A stretch of 64,000 nucleotides of DNA from Clostridium polyendosporum (GTDB taxonomy: Bacteria; Bacillota; Clostridia; Clostridiales; Clostridiaceae): positions 1-64,000 of the forward strand of contig NZ_BOPZ01000019.1 of assembly GCF_018332455.1 (NCBI RefSeq), in the 5' to 3' direction. A program made the translations under genes and the position numbers. The notes beneath the pieces were generated by a model that did no database searches, had not been told where the DNA came from, and saw only the letters and a list, made by a program, of their open reading frames with translations. Below, in pieces: positions 1 through 9,084 of this stretch (its first letter is position 1; each line of letters starts with the position of its first letter).

Positions 1-194
1 AGTTTAAACATATGTTTTTATTTTAATGGTACTTTATAATAAAAACAGAGAGTATTGAGGAAAAATAATTTACATATACTGATGTTATAAAATTTGAAAA
101 ATAGTTAGGTAGAGAGGGTATAGTAAAATCGTTATACAAAGTATAAAGTAGTTATAAGAATAATTAAGCATTTTATAGTTAAGAGGTGTTATTT

Positions 195-1385
195 ATGAAT
201 ATTGATTTTTTAAAAGAAGCATTAAAGATTAATGAGGAACTTATAAAAATTAGAAGGGATTTACATGAAAATCCTGAGCTTGGATTTGAGGAGTGGAAAA
301 CCTCAGAAAAAATAAAGAGTTTTTTGAAAAGTGAGGGTATTCCATATATGGCTGTAGCTAAAACGGGCGTTTGTGGTATTATTGAAGGTACTGCTGAGGG
401 GGCTTCAGAAGGAAAAGTAATTGCTTTAAGAGCAGACATAGATGCGCTTCCTATACAAGACAAAAAGGTATGTGAGTATAGATCAAAAATTGAAGGAAAG
501 ATGCATGCTTGTGGACATGATGCTCATACAACAATATTATTAGGTGCAGCAAAGCTTTTAAATAAAAATAAGCATTTGTTAAAAGGAAAAGTTAAGCTTT
601 TATTTGAACCAGCAGAAGAAACCACTGGAGGATCAAGATTGATGATTTCAGAAGGAGTTCTAGAAGATCCAAGGGTAGATGCTGTAGCAGGATTACATGT
701 GACAGAAGATCTAGAAGCTGGAAAGATAAAGGTTAAAAATGGAGTGGTAAATGCAGCTTCGAATCCTTTCACTATTAAAATAAAGGGTAAAGGAGGACAT
801 GGAGCAGCTCCAAACACTACTGTGGATCCAGTAGTTATGGCTTCTCAAGTAGTATTATCTCTGCAAACTATTGTAAGCAGAGAGATATCTCCTTTTAATC
901 CTGCAGTTATAACAATTGGAAGCATTCAAGGTGGAACTGCACAAAATATTATTCCAGACGAGGTTGTTTTAAAAGGAATTATGAGAACTATGTCCTCTGA
1001 AGATAGAGAACATACAAAAAGAAGGTTAGAAGAAATAGTAAAAGGTGTTTGCACTGCAATGAGAGGGAATTATGAAGTAGAAATTGAAGAAAGTTATCCT
1101 TGTTTGTATAATGATGACCACATGGTAGACACAATTAGAGAAGCATCAAAGATGATTTTAGGAGAAGAAAATGTGGATTTACAAGAGAATCCAAGAATGT
1201 GGGTTGAAAGTTTTGCTTATTTTGCAAATGAAAGACCAGCTGGTTTCTTTTTGTTAGGATGTGGAAATAACGATAAAACAGTAAATGCACCTATTCATAA
1301 TGCCTTATTTGATATAGATGAGCATTGTTTACATATAGGGGTAGCGGTACAGTGTCTAACAGCTTATAATTATTTGACAAGATAA
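195..1385 (+). CDS. M20-family amidohydrolase (N-acyl amino acid / hippurate hydrolase type)
   Basis: This 396-residue protein has the layout of the M20D metal-dependent amidohydrolases, which cleave N-acyl or N-aryl amino acids in the cytosol. Visible motifs are HACGHDAH at about residues 104-111 (metal ligands), EPAEE at about 138-142 (catalytic glutamate region), GLHV near residue 167, and a C-terminal APIHN metal-ligand motif near residue 375. The middle part, with GKGGHGAAPN, is the dimerisation domain. I chose ATG at 195 because GAGGTG at 183-188 is the ribosome site; an in-frame GTG at 186 lies inside it. The substrate cannot be told from sequence. The gene stands alone, followed by a tandem repeat and a pseudouridine synthase. 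Confidence 0.9.
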   Translation: MNIDFLKEALKINEELIKIRRDLHENPELGFEEWKTSEKIKSFLKSEGIPYMAVAKTGVCGIIEGTAEGASEGKVIALRADIDALPIQDKKVCEYRSKIEGKMHACGHDAHTTILLGAAKLLNKNKHLLKGKVKLLFEPAEETTGGSRLMISEGVLEDPRVDAVAGLHVTEDLEAGKIKVKNGVVNAASNPFTIKIKGKGGHGAAPNTTVDPVVMASQVVLSLQTIVSREISPFNPAVITIGSIQGGTAQNIIPDEVVLKGIMRTMSSEDREHTKRRLEEIVKGVCTAMRGNYEVEIEESYPCLYNDDHMVDTIREASKMILGEENVDLQENPRMWVESFAYFANERPAGFFLLGCGNNDKTVNAPIHNALFDIDEHCLHIGVAVQCLTAYNYLTR

Positions 1386-1397
1386 CAAAATAATATT

Positions 1398-1437
1398 AAT
1401 CTATTACAATGTAATAATAATCTATTACAATGTAATA
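1398..1437. repeat. Two tandem 19-bp inverted-repeat units, 21-bp period
   Basis: AATCTATTACAATGTAATA occurs at 1398-1416 and again, identically, at 1419-1437. Each unit contains the inverted repeat TATTAC-AAT-GTAATA. The 21-bp spacing is two helical turns, as for paired operators. It lies between the M20 gene and the ribosome site of the pseudouridine synthase gene. No binding protein can be named. Confidence 0.6.
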
Positions 1438-1457
1438 AAAATTTAGGAGTGGATTTT

Positions 1458-2423
1458 GTGAGAATAGAAATAGGAACAAATGAAGCAGGTCAGAGACTTG
1501 ACAAATTTCTAAGAAAGCTTTTAAAGGATGTACCTTTAAGCGCTATTTTTAAAGCGTTAAGAAAAGGAGATATAAGGATTAATGGAAAGAAGGAAAAAGA
1601 AAAGTATTCTCTTCAAGAAGGTGACATTGTAGAGATAAGATATATTCAATCAAAGCAAGAAAAAAATGAAAAATTCCAAATGGTTGACTCAAGCTCTTTA
1701 ATGATAACCTATGAGGATGAAAATATGGTGTTGGTAGAGAAGTGGCCGGGAGTATTGGTTCACTCTGATAAGAAAAATGGAGAACCAACTCTTACAGATT
1801 ATGTTCTATCATATCTTCATAGAAAAGGAGATTATGTTCCAGAACAGGAAGTTACCTTTACTCCAGCTCCATGTAATAGGTTGGATAGAAATACTTCTGG
1901 TGTGGTTTTTTATGGTAAAAACTTTGAATCACTTAAACTTTTAAATGAGCTTATAAGAGAAAGAAAAATAAAAAAATATTATATCGCATTAGTTAAGGGA
2001 AGAATAAAAGATAAAGTATACGAAGCATATATAGCTAAGGACGATGAAAATAATATATCCAATGTTTTTGAAACTAAAGGACCTAATACAAAGAAGATTT
2101 CAATGGAAGTGAAAACGCTACAGAGTAACGGAGCATTCTCATTAGTAGAGATTGAGCTTATAACAGGAAGAAGTCACCAACTTAGAGCACATTTAGCATA
2201 TTTAGGACATCCGATTATAGGTGATCCAAAGTATGGAGATAAGAAGATGAATTCTTTCTTTGATAACAAGTTTGGATTAAACTATCAATTTCTTTATGCA
2301 TATAAAGTTATTTTTAAAGATGTTCCAGAGAAATTTAATTATTTAAAGAATAAAACTATAGCAGAGACATTACCTCCTATGTTTAAGAAAATTAAAAAAG
2401 ATGTTTTTAAGTTTATATTTTGA
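1458..2423 (+). CDS. RluA-family RNA pseudouridine synthase
   Basis: An N-terminal S4-like RNA-binding domain (about residues 1-65, with GQRLDKFLRK and GDIRINGKK) precedes a PseudoU_synth_2 catalytic domain. The catalytic aspartate is D143 in NRLDRNTSG, the RluA motif that usually reads HRLDxxTSG; here the first residue is Asn. The downstream TGRSHQLRAHLAYLGHPIIGDPKYG is also typical. The protein (321 residues) isomerises uridines in rRNA or tRNA; the target site is not predictable. GTG at 1458 is preferred because AGGAG at 1445-1449 then has an 8-nt spacer; an in-frame GTG at 1449 overlaps the ribosome site. The next gene starts 12 bp downstream, so the two are probably co-transcribed. Confidence 0.9.
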   Translation: MRIEIGTNEAGQRLDKFLRKLLKDVPLSAIFKALRKGDIRINGKKEKEKYSLQEGDIVEIRYIQSKQEKNEKFQMVDSSSLMITYEDENMVLVEKWPGVLVHSDKKNGEPTLTDYVLSYLHRKGDYVPEQEVTFTPAPCNRLDRNTSGVVFYGKNFESLKLLNELIRERKIKKYYIALVKGRIKDKVYEAYIAKDDENNISNVFETKGPNTKKISMEVKTLQSNGAFSLVEIELITGRSHQLRAHLAYLGHPIIGDPKYGDKKMNSFFDNKFGLNYQFLYAYKVIFKDVPEKFNYLKNKTIAETLPPMFKKIKKDVFKFIF

Positions 2424-2435
2424 TGGGAGATAAAT

Positions 2436-4046
2436 ATGAAAGAGCAGTCAACTACTAGAGGGTTTGCCATACTTTCTCTTGCAGGCATATTAGCAAAGCT
2501 TTTGTCTTTGCTATATGTGCCTCTTCTTCAAGGGTTAATTGGTACTGGTGGATATGGTATATATCAAAAAACTTATGAGATATTTGTTTTTCTTTATGCA
2601 GTGTTAAATCTTGGTATGCAAACAGCTATAGCTAAATATGTTTCTGAGCTTGAAGCTATGGGAAATCATAGAGATGCTTTAAGAACTTTTAGGCTTTCAA
2701 GAACTTTATTATTAGTTTTTGGAACATTATTAACAGTATTACTTATAGTAAGTGCTAAGTTTATAGCTTATAAAAGTGAAAATCCCAATATTTATATCGG
2801 ACTAATAGTTTTAGCACCAGCTATAGCTCTAACTTCAGTACTTTGTTCCTATAGGGGATACTTTCAAGGAAGAAATCTTATGACACCCTTAGCAGTATCA
2901 CAAGTTCTTGAACAGCTTGTAAATGTTGCATTAAGTTTGATATTTGCTTTTTATCTTATGAAGTATGGGATAGAATATGGAAGTGCAGGGGCAACACTTG
3001 GTACGTCTATAGGTGCACTAATTGCTATTTATTATTTAATTTTTATAACTGTATCTAAAAAAATTGAATCAGGTATTAAAAATACAGATACATCATTAAA
3101 AAGATTAAGAGGAAAAGTAATAATAAAAAGACTTATAACTTATGGATTTCCAATTGCTTTAAGTGCAGGTCTTCAGAACTTTGGCGCTGTAGTAGATATG
3201 TTTAATGTAAATGCAAGACTCATTTATGCAGGATTTAGTACAAGCCAAGCAGATGAGCTTTATGGTATTTTAGGTTTCTATAAAACTTTACTTTATGTAC
3301 CATTAATAATTATTACTGCATTAGGGACAGCAGTAATGCCTGCAATATCTAAGGCTTTAGTACTAAAGGATAAGAATACTATAAGAGAAAAGATATTATT
3401 TGCAATAAGAATGACTTACACTGTTACTGTACCCGCAGCCTTTGGGTTAGCAGTTTTAAGTTCAGAAATATACAAAGTATTATTTGGTATACCCCAAGGA
3501 TATGAACTTATGTTGTACGGCTCAATAGTAGTAATTTTTATGGCAGTAGTACAGATACAAAATACTGTACTTCAAAGTATAAATCAATTTTATTTTGTAG
3601 TAATATCTCTTTTAATTGGTATAATTTTTAAAATAACTAGCAACTACATTCTAATAGGATATAGAGATATAAATATAAGGGGTGCAGTAGTAGGTGGAGT
3701 TTTATGTTTTCTAGTGCCGATGATTTTAAATCACACGAGAGTATGTAGAGTCTTAAAAATAAAATTTTCTTTAATAACACTAGCATTAAAGCCAATAATA
3801 AGTTCTTTAGTAATGGCTATATTCATTTATGCATCAAAGACTTTATTTTTTGGAACAACTTCATATATTATTGGTACAGGAAGATTTATAAATGTAGTTC
3901 CACTTTTATTAACTATTGTAGTTGGAGCATTTGTTTATATTTATGTAATGATATATATTGGAGGAGTAAGAAAAAAGGAATTAGAAGGACTTTCACCTAA
4001 GGCTCTTAGGTTATTACCAGGATTTATGAAGAAAAACTTAAGATAA
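2436..4046 (+). CDS. MOP-superfamily lipid flippase, MurJ/YtgP-like
   Basis: A 536-residue integral membrane protein with about 14 predicted helices, of the polysaccharide transporter (PST/MurJ-like) branch of the MOP flippases. The N-terminus (RGFAILSLAGILAKLLSLLYVPLL) and the pattern GTGGYGIYQKTYEIF match the YtgP/SpoVB group, which moves undecaprenyl-linked wall precursors across the membrane. It is distinct from the SpoVB-like gene on the opposite strand at 4963-6459. It starts 12 bp after the pseudouridine synthase, with GGGAG at 2425-2429. A terminator follows at 4076-4123. A lipid II flippase role is inferred from the family; some members export other glycans. Confidence 0.85.
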   Translation: MKEQSTTRGFAILSLAGILAKLLSLLYVPLLQGLIGTGGYGIYQKTYEIFVFLYAVLNLGMQTAIAKYVSELEAMGNHRDALRTFRLSRTLLLVFGTLLTVLLIVSAKFIAYKSENPNIYIGLIVLAPAIALTSVLCSYRGYFQGRNLMTPLAVSQVLEQLVNVALSLIFAFYLMKYGIEYGSAGATLGTSIGALIAIYYLIFITVSKKIESGIKNTDTSLKRLRGKVIIKRLITYGFPIALSAGLQNFGAVVDMFNVNARLIYAGFSTSQADELYGILGFYKTLLYVPLIIITALGTAVMPAISKALVLKDKNTIREKILFAIRMTYTVTVPAAFGLAVLSSEIYKVLFGIPQGYELMLYGSIVVIFMAVVQIQNTVLQSINQFYFVVISLLIGIIFKITSNYILIGYRDINIRGAVVGGVLCFLVPMILNHTRVCRVLKIKFSLITLALKPIISSLVMAIFIYASKTLFFGTTSYIIGTGRFINVVPLLLTIVVGAFVYIYVMIYIGGVRKKELEGLSPKALRLLPGFMKKNLR

Positions 4047-4075
4047 CAAGCAATTAAGAATTGACAATGAAGATA

Positions 4076-4123
4076 GGGCTGACCAAAAAAAGTATAAGTA
4101 CTTTTTGGGTAAAGCCCCTTTTT
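4076..4123 (+). terminator. Intrinsic terminator, GGGCT...AGCCC type
   Basis: GGGCT (4076-4080) pairs with AGCCC (4113-4117). An inner stem CCAAAAAAAGTA/TACTTTTTGG sits between them, and a T-run follows. It is close in sequence to the terminator at 54661-54708. It ends the MurJ-like transcript. Confidence 0.8.
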
Positions 4124-4196
4124 CATTTATATGCATACAAAAAGTGAGTTGATTAAATAACTTTTTTGAACAGCCCCCTTTTTTATTTTATATGAA

Positions 4197-4805
4197 CTAT
4201 AAAGATAGTTTAAAATTATTAATTGGCTGAGCTTCAAAAAATATTTTATTATAAAAGAGTAATTGAGTATATTTTTTTAATTCTCTAGTTTTAAAATTAC
4301 ATGAATTAAACATTTGAAAGTATTCAAGTTGATGTCTAATATATTTTCCTTTATCAAAATAAGCCATAAATCGATTGTTGATAGAAGAACCTTTAATAAA
4401 AACAGGTTCAATGACTAGAATACTACCATGTGGGTTCAAGATTCTATGAAACTCCTTCGCGTAATTTCTAATGTATTCGGTAGGAATATGATGTAGAACT
4501 GATGAAATTATTATATAATCTACTGAATTATCTGCTATAGGTAATTTATCATTACTTCTTATAACTTCAAACTTGTAGTTAGGATTTAAGCGTCTTGCAT
4601 AGACAATTCTATTCATGTCGCAATCTATTCCCAAATATCTTATCGGCTCAAAAATAGAGCAGCTGCAGCCAACTCCACAGCCAAAATCCAGTACACTTTT
4701 ATTAGTAAAATTAAACTCTTTTTTGATCATATTATTAATAAATAAGTTGGTGAACCATTTTGGTCGTATAAATGTTCTGTAAAGTTTTGGTGATAGTTTC
4801 AACAT
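4197..4805 (-). CDS. Class I SAM-dependent methyltransferase
   Basis: A 202-residue Rossmann-fold methyltransferase of the Methyltransf_11 type. Motif I is VLDFGCGVG at residues 38-46, followed by the acidic end of strand 2 in YLGIDCDMNR (about 57-66) and a post-motif strand in VDYIIISSVLHHI. The N-terminal stretch KLYRTFIRPKWFTNLFI resembles methyltransferases that act on lipids or sugars near the membrane, but the substrate cannot be assigned. The ribosome site AGGAGG lies just upstream of ATG on the minus strand. The gene is downstream of spoVB on the same strand, separated by a terminator, and converges on the MurJ-like gene. Confidence 0.85.
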   Translation of the reverse strand: MLKLSPKLYRTFIRPKWFTNLFINNMIKKEFNFTNKSVLDFGCGVGCSCSIFEPIRYLGIDCDMNRIVYARRLNPNYKFEVIRSNDKLPIADNSVDYIIISSVLHHIPTEYIRNYAKEFHRILNPHGSILVIEPVFIKGSSINNRFMAYFDKGKYIRHQLEYFQMFNSCNFKTRELKKYTQLLFYNKIFFEAQPINNFKLSL

Positions 4806-4920
4806 AGAAAACCTCCTTACTATTAATAGTAACTATAAATAATATTTGCATATTAATTCTTATTAATAATAGGAAATTATATACAGTGTTAAATTTTATA
4901 AAAGGTTAAAGTGTGAGGAC

Positions 4921-4956
4921 AAAAAGGAAGCTATCCAAAGGATTTTTTGGATAGCT
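4921..4956 (-). terminator. Intrinsic terminator after spoVB
   Basis: AGCTATCCAAA (4929-4939) pairs with TTTGGATAGCT (4946-4956). The A-run at 4921-4925 gives the T-run on the minus strand, the correct orientation to end the spoVB-like transcript. Confidence 0.75.
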
Positions 4957-4962
4957 CTCTTT

Positions 4963-6459
4963 TTATTCAATTTTTAATTTTAATGCTACTAGAGTAAATA
5001 TTGAGAAGCATAGGATTATAATTATTAAATTTTTTACAACTAAACTCAATCCTACTATAAGTGAAGAAAATATTGAAAGTATATAGAAGAATAGAAATCC
5101 AAACAAGATATAAATAATAACAACACTTAAAGAAATATTGAGGTTAATAGATTTGTTAACCTCATAAAGGTTCAATGCCAAACTTAGGGATGAAACAATT
5201 ACAGCAGTTATAGCGTATCCAAAAACATTTATTGAAGGAATGGAAGTTAAAGTATATAAGGAAATTAGCTCTACGATTTCAGTTATTATAGAATTACGTA
5301 AAATTATTGTTTGCTTACTTAAGCCATTTAATATTCCAAACATTGTTAAGGAGGTAAAGTAAATTGGTGCTCCGAAAGAGGCAGCCTTTATATAAGCTCC
5401 AAGATCAGTTCTGTTAAAAAACATTTGTCCTAAGGAAGAAGGAATTAATACGCAAATTATTGTAGTGCAAATACCAAGCAAGAATACAAGTTTTAAAATT
5501 CCTCTTATTCGAACTGCAGCAGAATAATAATCCTTTTTATTCATAGTTTGAGAGAGATCAGGTATAAGCAAAGTATTTAAGGAAGTTATTATCACCATTG
5601 GAAAAGTTACTATTGTTAAAGCCATACCAGCATATTTACCAATCATAGCAAGTGCTGTACTATATTCAAAGCCAGCCGCAATCAATCTTCTAGGTACAAC
5701 AAGAGCTGAAGTAGTATAAAATATACTCGTAAGAAAACCGGTGATGCAAAGAGGAAGTGATATTAGTAATACATCAAAAAGAAGTTGAGCTCGTCCCTCT
5801 TTTTTCTTTGGTATAATTCTTATTTTTTTTGAAAGACGCCTATAATATATATAAAGAAGAGCTAAACTTTGAAATTCCCCAATACATAATGCTATATAAG
5901 CAACTGTTACTAGTGAAGATAAGGAAGTAGCATTAAAAAAGTATATTAAAAAAGCTATAACAAAGATTCTCACTCCCTTTTCCAATATATCTACAAAAGC
6001 AGGAATAGCTATTTTTGAAGTGCCATAAAAATATCCCTTAAGTATATTTGATAATGCTATAAATATCATAGAGGGACAAGTGATTTTTATAGCATTTATA
6101 GTTCTTTCATCCTTTACCCAGTATGTACCTATGGAAGAAGAAAAAAAGAAAACTAGTATACCTACAAGAGTTGACCATATAAAATTAAAAAAAGCTACTG
6201 TTCTCATAGTTTTAAAAAGATTACCATAGTCATTATTAGTAGAATATATAGCGGAAATCTTAGAGATTGCAGCTACAACTCCTGCTGTCATAAGGCAAAT
6301 AAATAGGTTATATATTGGCATTACAAGTCCATAAAGGGCCATACCCTCTGGACCTAAAACTTTAGAGAGATATATTGAGAAAATAAAACCTAAGATACCT
6401 GTGGTCAGATTGGATGCTGTTAATATAATGGAATTTCTATAAAAATTGTTTTCAATCAC
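4963..6459 (-). CDS. spoVB: Stage V sporulation protein B-like flippase
   Basis: A polytopic membrane protein of 498 residues in the same MOP/PST superfamily as the gene at 2436. Its N-terminus (FYRNSIILTASNLTTGILGFIFSIYLSKVLGPEGMALYG) is typical of SpoVB, which is needed for spore cortex formation, probably as a peptidoglycan-precursor flippase in the forespore envelope. The start is taken as GTG at 6459: GGGAG lies about 10 nt upstream, whereas the longer in-frame TTG at 6483 would place the ribosome site inside the coding region. It is divergent from the gene at 6750. SpoVB rather than a vegetative paralogue is inferred from sequence resemblance. Confidence 0.8.
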   Translation of the reverse strand: MIENNFYRNSIILTASNLTTGILGFIFSIYLSKVLGPEGMALYGLVMPIYNLFICLMTAGVVAAISKISAIYSTNNDYGNLFKTMRTVAFFNFIWSTLVGILVFFFSSSIGTYWVKDERTINAIKITCPSMIFIALSNILKGYFYGTSKIAIPAFVDILEKGVRIFVIAFLIYFFNATSLSSLVTVAYIALCIGEFQSLALLYIYYRRLSKKIRIIPKKKEGRAQLLFDVLLISLPLCITGFLTSIFYTTSALVVPRRLIAAGFEYSTALAMIGKYAGMALTIVTFPMVIITSLNTLLIPDLSQTMNKKDYYSAAVRIRGILKLVFLLGICTTIICVLIPSSLGQMFFNRTDLGAYIKAASFGAPIYFTSLTMFGILNGLSKQTIILRNSIITEIVELISLYTLTSIPSINVFGYAITAVIVSSLSLALNLYEVNKSINLNISLSVVIIYILFGFLFFYILSIFSSLIVGLSLVVKNLIIIILCFSIFTLVALKLKIE

Positions 6460-6676
6460 ACTACTCACTCTCCCTACCATCAATATTAAAAGTTATTCAA
6501 TTATATGGACAAATATTCTTGGTAGGCCTTTAATTTTAAAGGAGAATAGTAATAGTATTTAGGATATTCATTTTTTAATATATTTTAAAATATATATTAG
6601 ATAGAATAACTGTAATAATAAGATAATTCAATTCAATAATTAATAAATTCTATAAACTTGTATAATTGAATTATAA

Positions 6677-6701
6677 ATTCAGTTATGAAGTTATGTATCT
6701 A
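6677..6701 (-). repeat. Family B repeat end (partial)
   Basis: AATTCAGTTATGAAGTTATGTATCT is the reverse complement of the left end of family B (AGATACATAACTTCATAACTGAATT). It lies in the divergent promoter region of spoVB and the propeller gene. Confidence 0.6.
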
Positions 6702-6749
6702 TATGCTTTTTTAACCAGGGAATTGATTATCTTTGATACGGAGGGAGAT

Positions 6750-8045
6750 ATGAGAAACTTAATAAAAATTATTATTATAGTTGTAGTAGTTTTAGTATCA
6801 TCTTTTTTTCTTTATAAAAATGCCATGAGATACAATATAACTCCATTAATAGAAAAAATTACAGCGGAAGTAAAATATAAAGGAATTGAAGGATGCAGAA
6901 GTTTTGATGTTGATGATATGGGAAACTATTATATTGCTACAAGTACTGAAGTGCAGGTAATAGACAATTACGGAAAAAGTCTCACATTATTTAAGGATAA
7001 AGATTTATCTATAACAACAATAATATATAATAAACAAAAGTTATACTATATTTCCTCCACAAAGCTTTATTCATATAACTTAAAGAATAAAAAGCATGAG
7101 ATTATTATGGACAATCTACCTAACTTTGGCGATTATAAATATAGCAAGATTCTTGCTAAGGAAAATTATTTATATATATCTATTGGATCTGCCACTAATT
7201 CCGGCGTTGTTGGGCCAGATAATCTTTGGATGAATAATAGTCCTATTCATGATTTAACTCCAAAGACTATTGTTTTAAAAGGAAAGAACTTCAATAATAA
7301 TTCAACGGGTGCTTTTGTTCCTTATGGCACTATAAATACTAGTGGCGAGAGAATCCCAGCTCATTTTCCAGGTAATGCTTCGGTTATAAGGGTTAACACT
7401 TTAAGTAAAAAAGGAGAGTCGTTTTGTTGGGGGATAAGGAATATTGAAGGATGGGATATGAATTCAAAAGGTAAAATATATGCAGTAGTAGGTGGCATGG
7501 AGAACAGAGGACTTAGACCGGTTCCTGGGGATAAGGATTATATTTATGAACTTAAATATGGATTATGGTATGGTTGGCCAGATTATAGTGGAGGAGATCC
7601 TATAAATTCACCAAGGTTTAGAAAAGAAGGTGAAGAAAAGGTATCCTTTATTTTAGAAGAACATCCAACTACAAATCCTAGTGCCCCATTTTATCAACAC
7701 AGCTCTGTTTCTTCTTTAGCAGGACTTGTAGTAGATAAAGCAGGAGCATTGGCAGCAAAGGATTCTATGTTTTTTTATGATAGTAGTAATGGAATTATTT
7801 ATAACATTACTAATAATGGAATATTAACTAAACAACTTAAGCTTGAGAAAGGTGATAAGATTAATGAAATGAAGTTTTCAAAAAACTCACTTTTAATTCT
7901 TGATGAGACAAAAAAATGTATTTTTGAGGTAAAGTCTGATATAAATAAAAGTACTATTAATATTCCAAAGGAGATTATGATTTTTGCTATTTGTGTAATA
8001 ATAGGATTAGTAGTAATTTTAATAATAAATGATAAGATTAAATAG
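6750..8045 (+). CDS. Membrane-tethered beta-propeller, glucose/sorbosone dehydrogenase-like
   Basis: The 431-residue protein has an N-terminal hydrophobic helix (about residues 3-22), a large extracytoplasmic region and a C-terminal helix (about 406-426), so it appears anchored at both ends. The middle matches soluble quinoprotein glucose dehydrogenase-like propellers: GIRNIEGWDMNSKGKIYAV, PVPGDKDYIYEL and YGWPDYSGGDP are hallmark stretches. Catalytic PQQ and calcium ligands could not be verified by eye, so enzymatic activity is uncertain; many clostridial members may be binding proteins. ATG at 6750 has the strong site GGAGGGAG; an upstream in-frame extension reads through a family B repeat and is not used. 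It lies 15 bp before the PLC-like gene, suggesting an operon. Confidence 0.75.
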   Translation: MRNLIKIIIIVVVVLVSSFFLYKNAMRYNITPLIEKITAEVKYKGIEGCRSFDVDDMGNYYIATSTEVQVIDNYGKSLTLFKDKDLSITTIIYNKQKLYYISSTKLYSYNLKNKKHEIIMDNLPNFGDYKYSKILAKENYLYISIGSATNSGVVGPDNLWMNNSPIHDLTPKTIVLKGKNFNNNSTGAFVPYGTINTSGERIPAHFPGNASVIRVNTLSKKGESFCWGIRNIEGWDMNSKGKIYAVVGGMENRGLRPVPGDKDYIYELKYGLWYGWPDYSGGDPINSPRFRKEGEEKVSFILEEHPTTNPSAPFYQHSSVSSLAGLVVDKAGALAAKDSMFFYDSSNGIIYNITNNGILTKQLKLEKGDKINEMKFSKNSLLILDETKKCIFEVKSDINKSTINIPKEIMIFAICVIIGLVVILIINDKIK

Positions 8046-8060
8046 GGGTTGATAGAACCA

Positions 8061-8777
8061 ATGAAAAAGAAGATTGAACAAACTTATGGGAATTTTGTAA
8101 GAGGAGTTATGGTTACGGTTAATCCGATTAAAAAGGTTGTGGTAAAAACTAGTTGTATAGTGCATAAGTATATTAATATGCAGGCAATTCACATTCTTAA
8201 TAATGATGGTTATGAGGATGCCGCTCAGTTCTTTAAAGAAAATATTAAGCCATTGAATGAAGGTGCTGTCTGGGCTGATCAGGATTTTAAAAGCATAAAT
8301 CATTTTTTTCACTATTCAGAGGAAAGAGGATTATATGGCTTCTCCAATGCTCTAGATGAAGGTGTAAGATACAATAGGGAAGCTATTAGAAATATAAAAA
8401 GAGAAAATTTAAATAAAGCTCTTTTTTTTGTAGGAGCTGTTGCTCATTTAATTCAAGATGCTACAGTACCCCATCATGTGAACAACAGACTTCTAAAAAG
8501 TCACAAAGGTTTTGAATCTTGGATTAGACTAAAGCTTTTTAATCATTATGACTTTTCTGAAAATTCAGGAACGTTAAGACAAACAAAACTTAAGGACTTT
8601 ATGAAAAATAATGCAGAAGTAGCTAATAATGCTTATTATAGGTTCAATCAAATAGAAGATAGGGAAGAGAGATATTTTGAAATTTCCAGAGTAATATTAA
8701 AGCAGGCTCAAATATCCACTGCAGGATACCTTTTAAATTTTTATGAGGAACATGTAGGTAAACAATTTTGTGATTGA
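8061..8777 (+). CDS. Zinc-dependent phospholipase C-like protein
   Basis: This 238-residue helical protein resembles the N-terminal domain of clostridial alpha-toxin and Bacillus PLC. Candidate zinc ligands appear in order: H in SCIVHKYIN, D in VWADQDF, H in INHFFHY, then HLIQDATVPHH, and H/E in HKGFESW. In secreted PLCs the mature N-terminal Trp ligates zinc; here Cys occupies the matching place and no convincing signal peptide precedes it. It may therefore be intracellular or not a classical toxin-type lipase. ATG at 8061 follows AGGGG at 8044-8048 with a long 12-nt spacer; TTG at 8049 is the alternative. It is the last gene of a two-gene operon with the propeller protein. Confidence 0.75.
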   Translation: MKKKIEQTYGNFVRGVMVTVNPIKKVVVKTSCIVHKYINMQAIHILNNDGYEDAAQFFKENIKPLNEGAVWADQDFKSINHFFHYSEERGLYGFSNALDEGVRYNREAIRNIKRENLNKALFFVGAVAHLIQDATVPHHVNNRLLKSHKGFESWIRLKLFNHYDFSENSGTLRQTKLKDFMKNNAEVANNAYYRFNQIEDREERYFEISRVILKQAQISTAGYLLNFYEEHVGKQFCD

Positions 8778-8828
8778 ATTTATAAGTCACAAGAATACCT
8801 TTATATTTTTAAAAATATTTTTAGTTTG

Positions 8829-8865
8829 ATTTGCTGCCATTTCACGAAGTGAAATCTGACTCAAG
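8829..8865 (+). repeat. Family A repeat, left half
   Basis: The left half of family A, with hairpin ATTTCAC-GAA-GTGAAAT (8839-8855) followed by CTGACTCAA. Instead of the usual second hairpin, a family B copy follows. The gap 8778-9084 holds only this repeat, the B repeat and a terminator. Confidence 0.75.
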
Positions 8866-8899
8866 TTATAGATACACATTTATTAATAAGTCACTATAA

Positions 8900-8998
8900 A
8901 GATACATAACTTCATAATTAAATTAAGAATTTTAGAAAAAGTATTGAATGTCGAGATTTTTCACTAAAACTTATTAATGATTGAAGTTATATATATTT
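8900..8998 (+). repeat. Family B repeat, full-length
   Basis: Left end AGATACATAACTTCATAATT, right end TGATTGAAGTTATATATATTT, with an internal imperfect hairpin (TTTTAGAAAAA against TTTTTCACTAAAA). The roughly 80-bp interior is closely similar to the copy at 48817-48913. Confidence 0.75.
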
Positions 8999-9007
8999 AT
9001 ATAAAAA

Positions 9008-9036
9008 GAATTCCAAATTTAAAGGAATTCTTTTTT
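9008..9036 (+). terminator. Intrinsic terminator
   Basis: GAATTCC (9008-9014) pairs with GGAATTC (9024-9030), followed by six T. It ends the propeller/PLC transcript. Confidence 0.75.
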
Positions 9037-9084
9037 CTTTATAGAATTATAACTTCAATAATATGGAAATAAGGGTGATGCTAT

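Noticed and set aside
1-194. Promoter for the M20 gene
   Set aside because: Several TATA-like stretches exist, but none has a -35 partner at acceptable spacing.
6666-6749. 28-codon N-terminal extension of the propeller protein
   Set aside because: The extension reads through a family B repeat end, and GGAGGGAG directly before ATG 6750 marks the true start.
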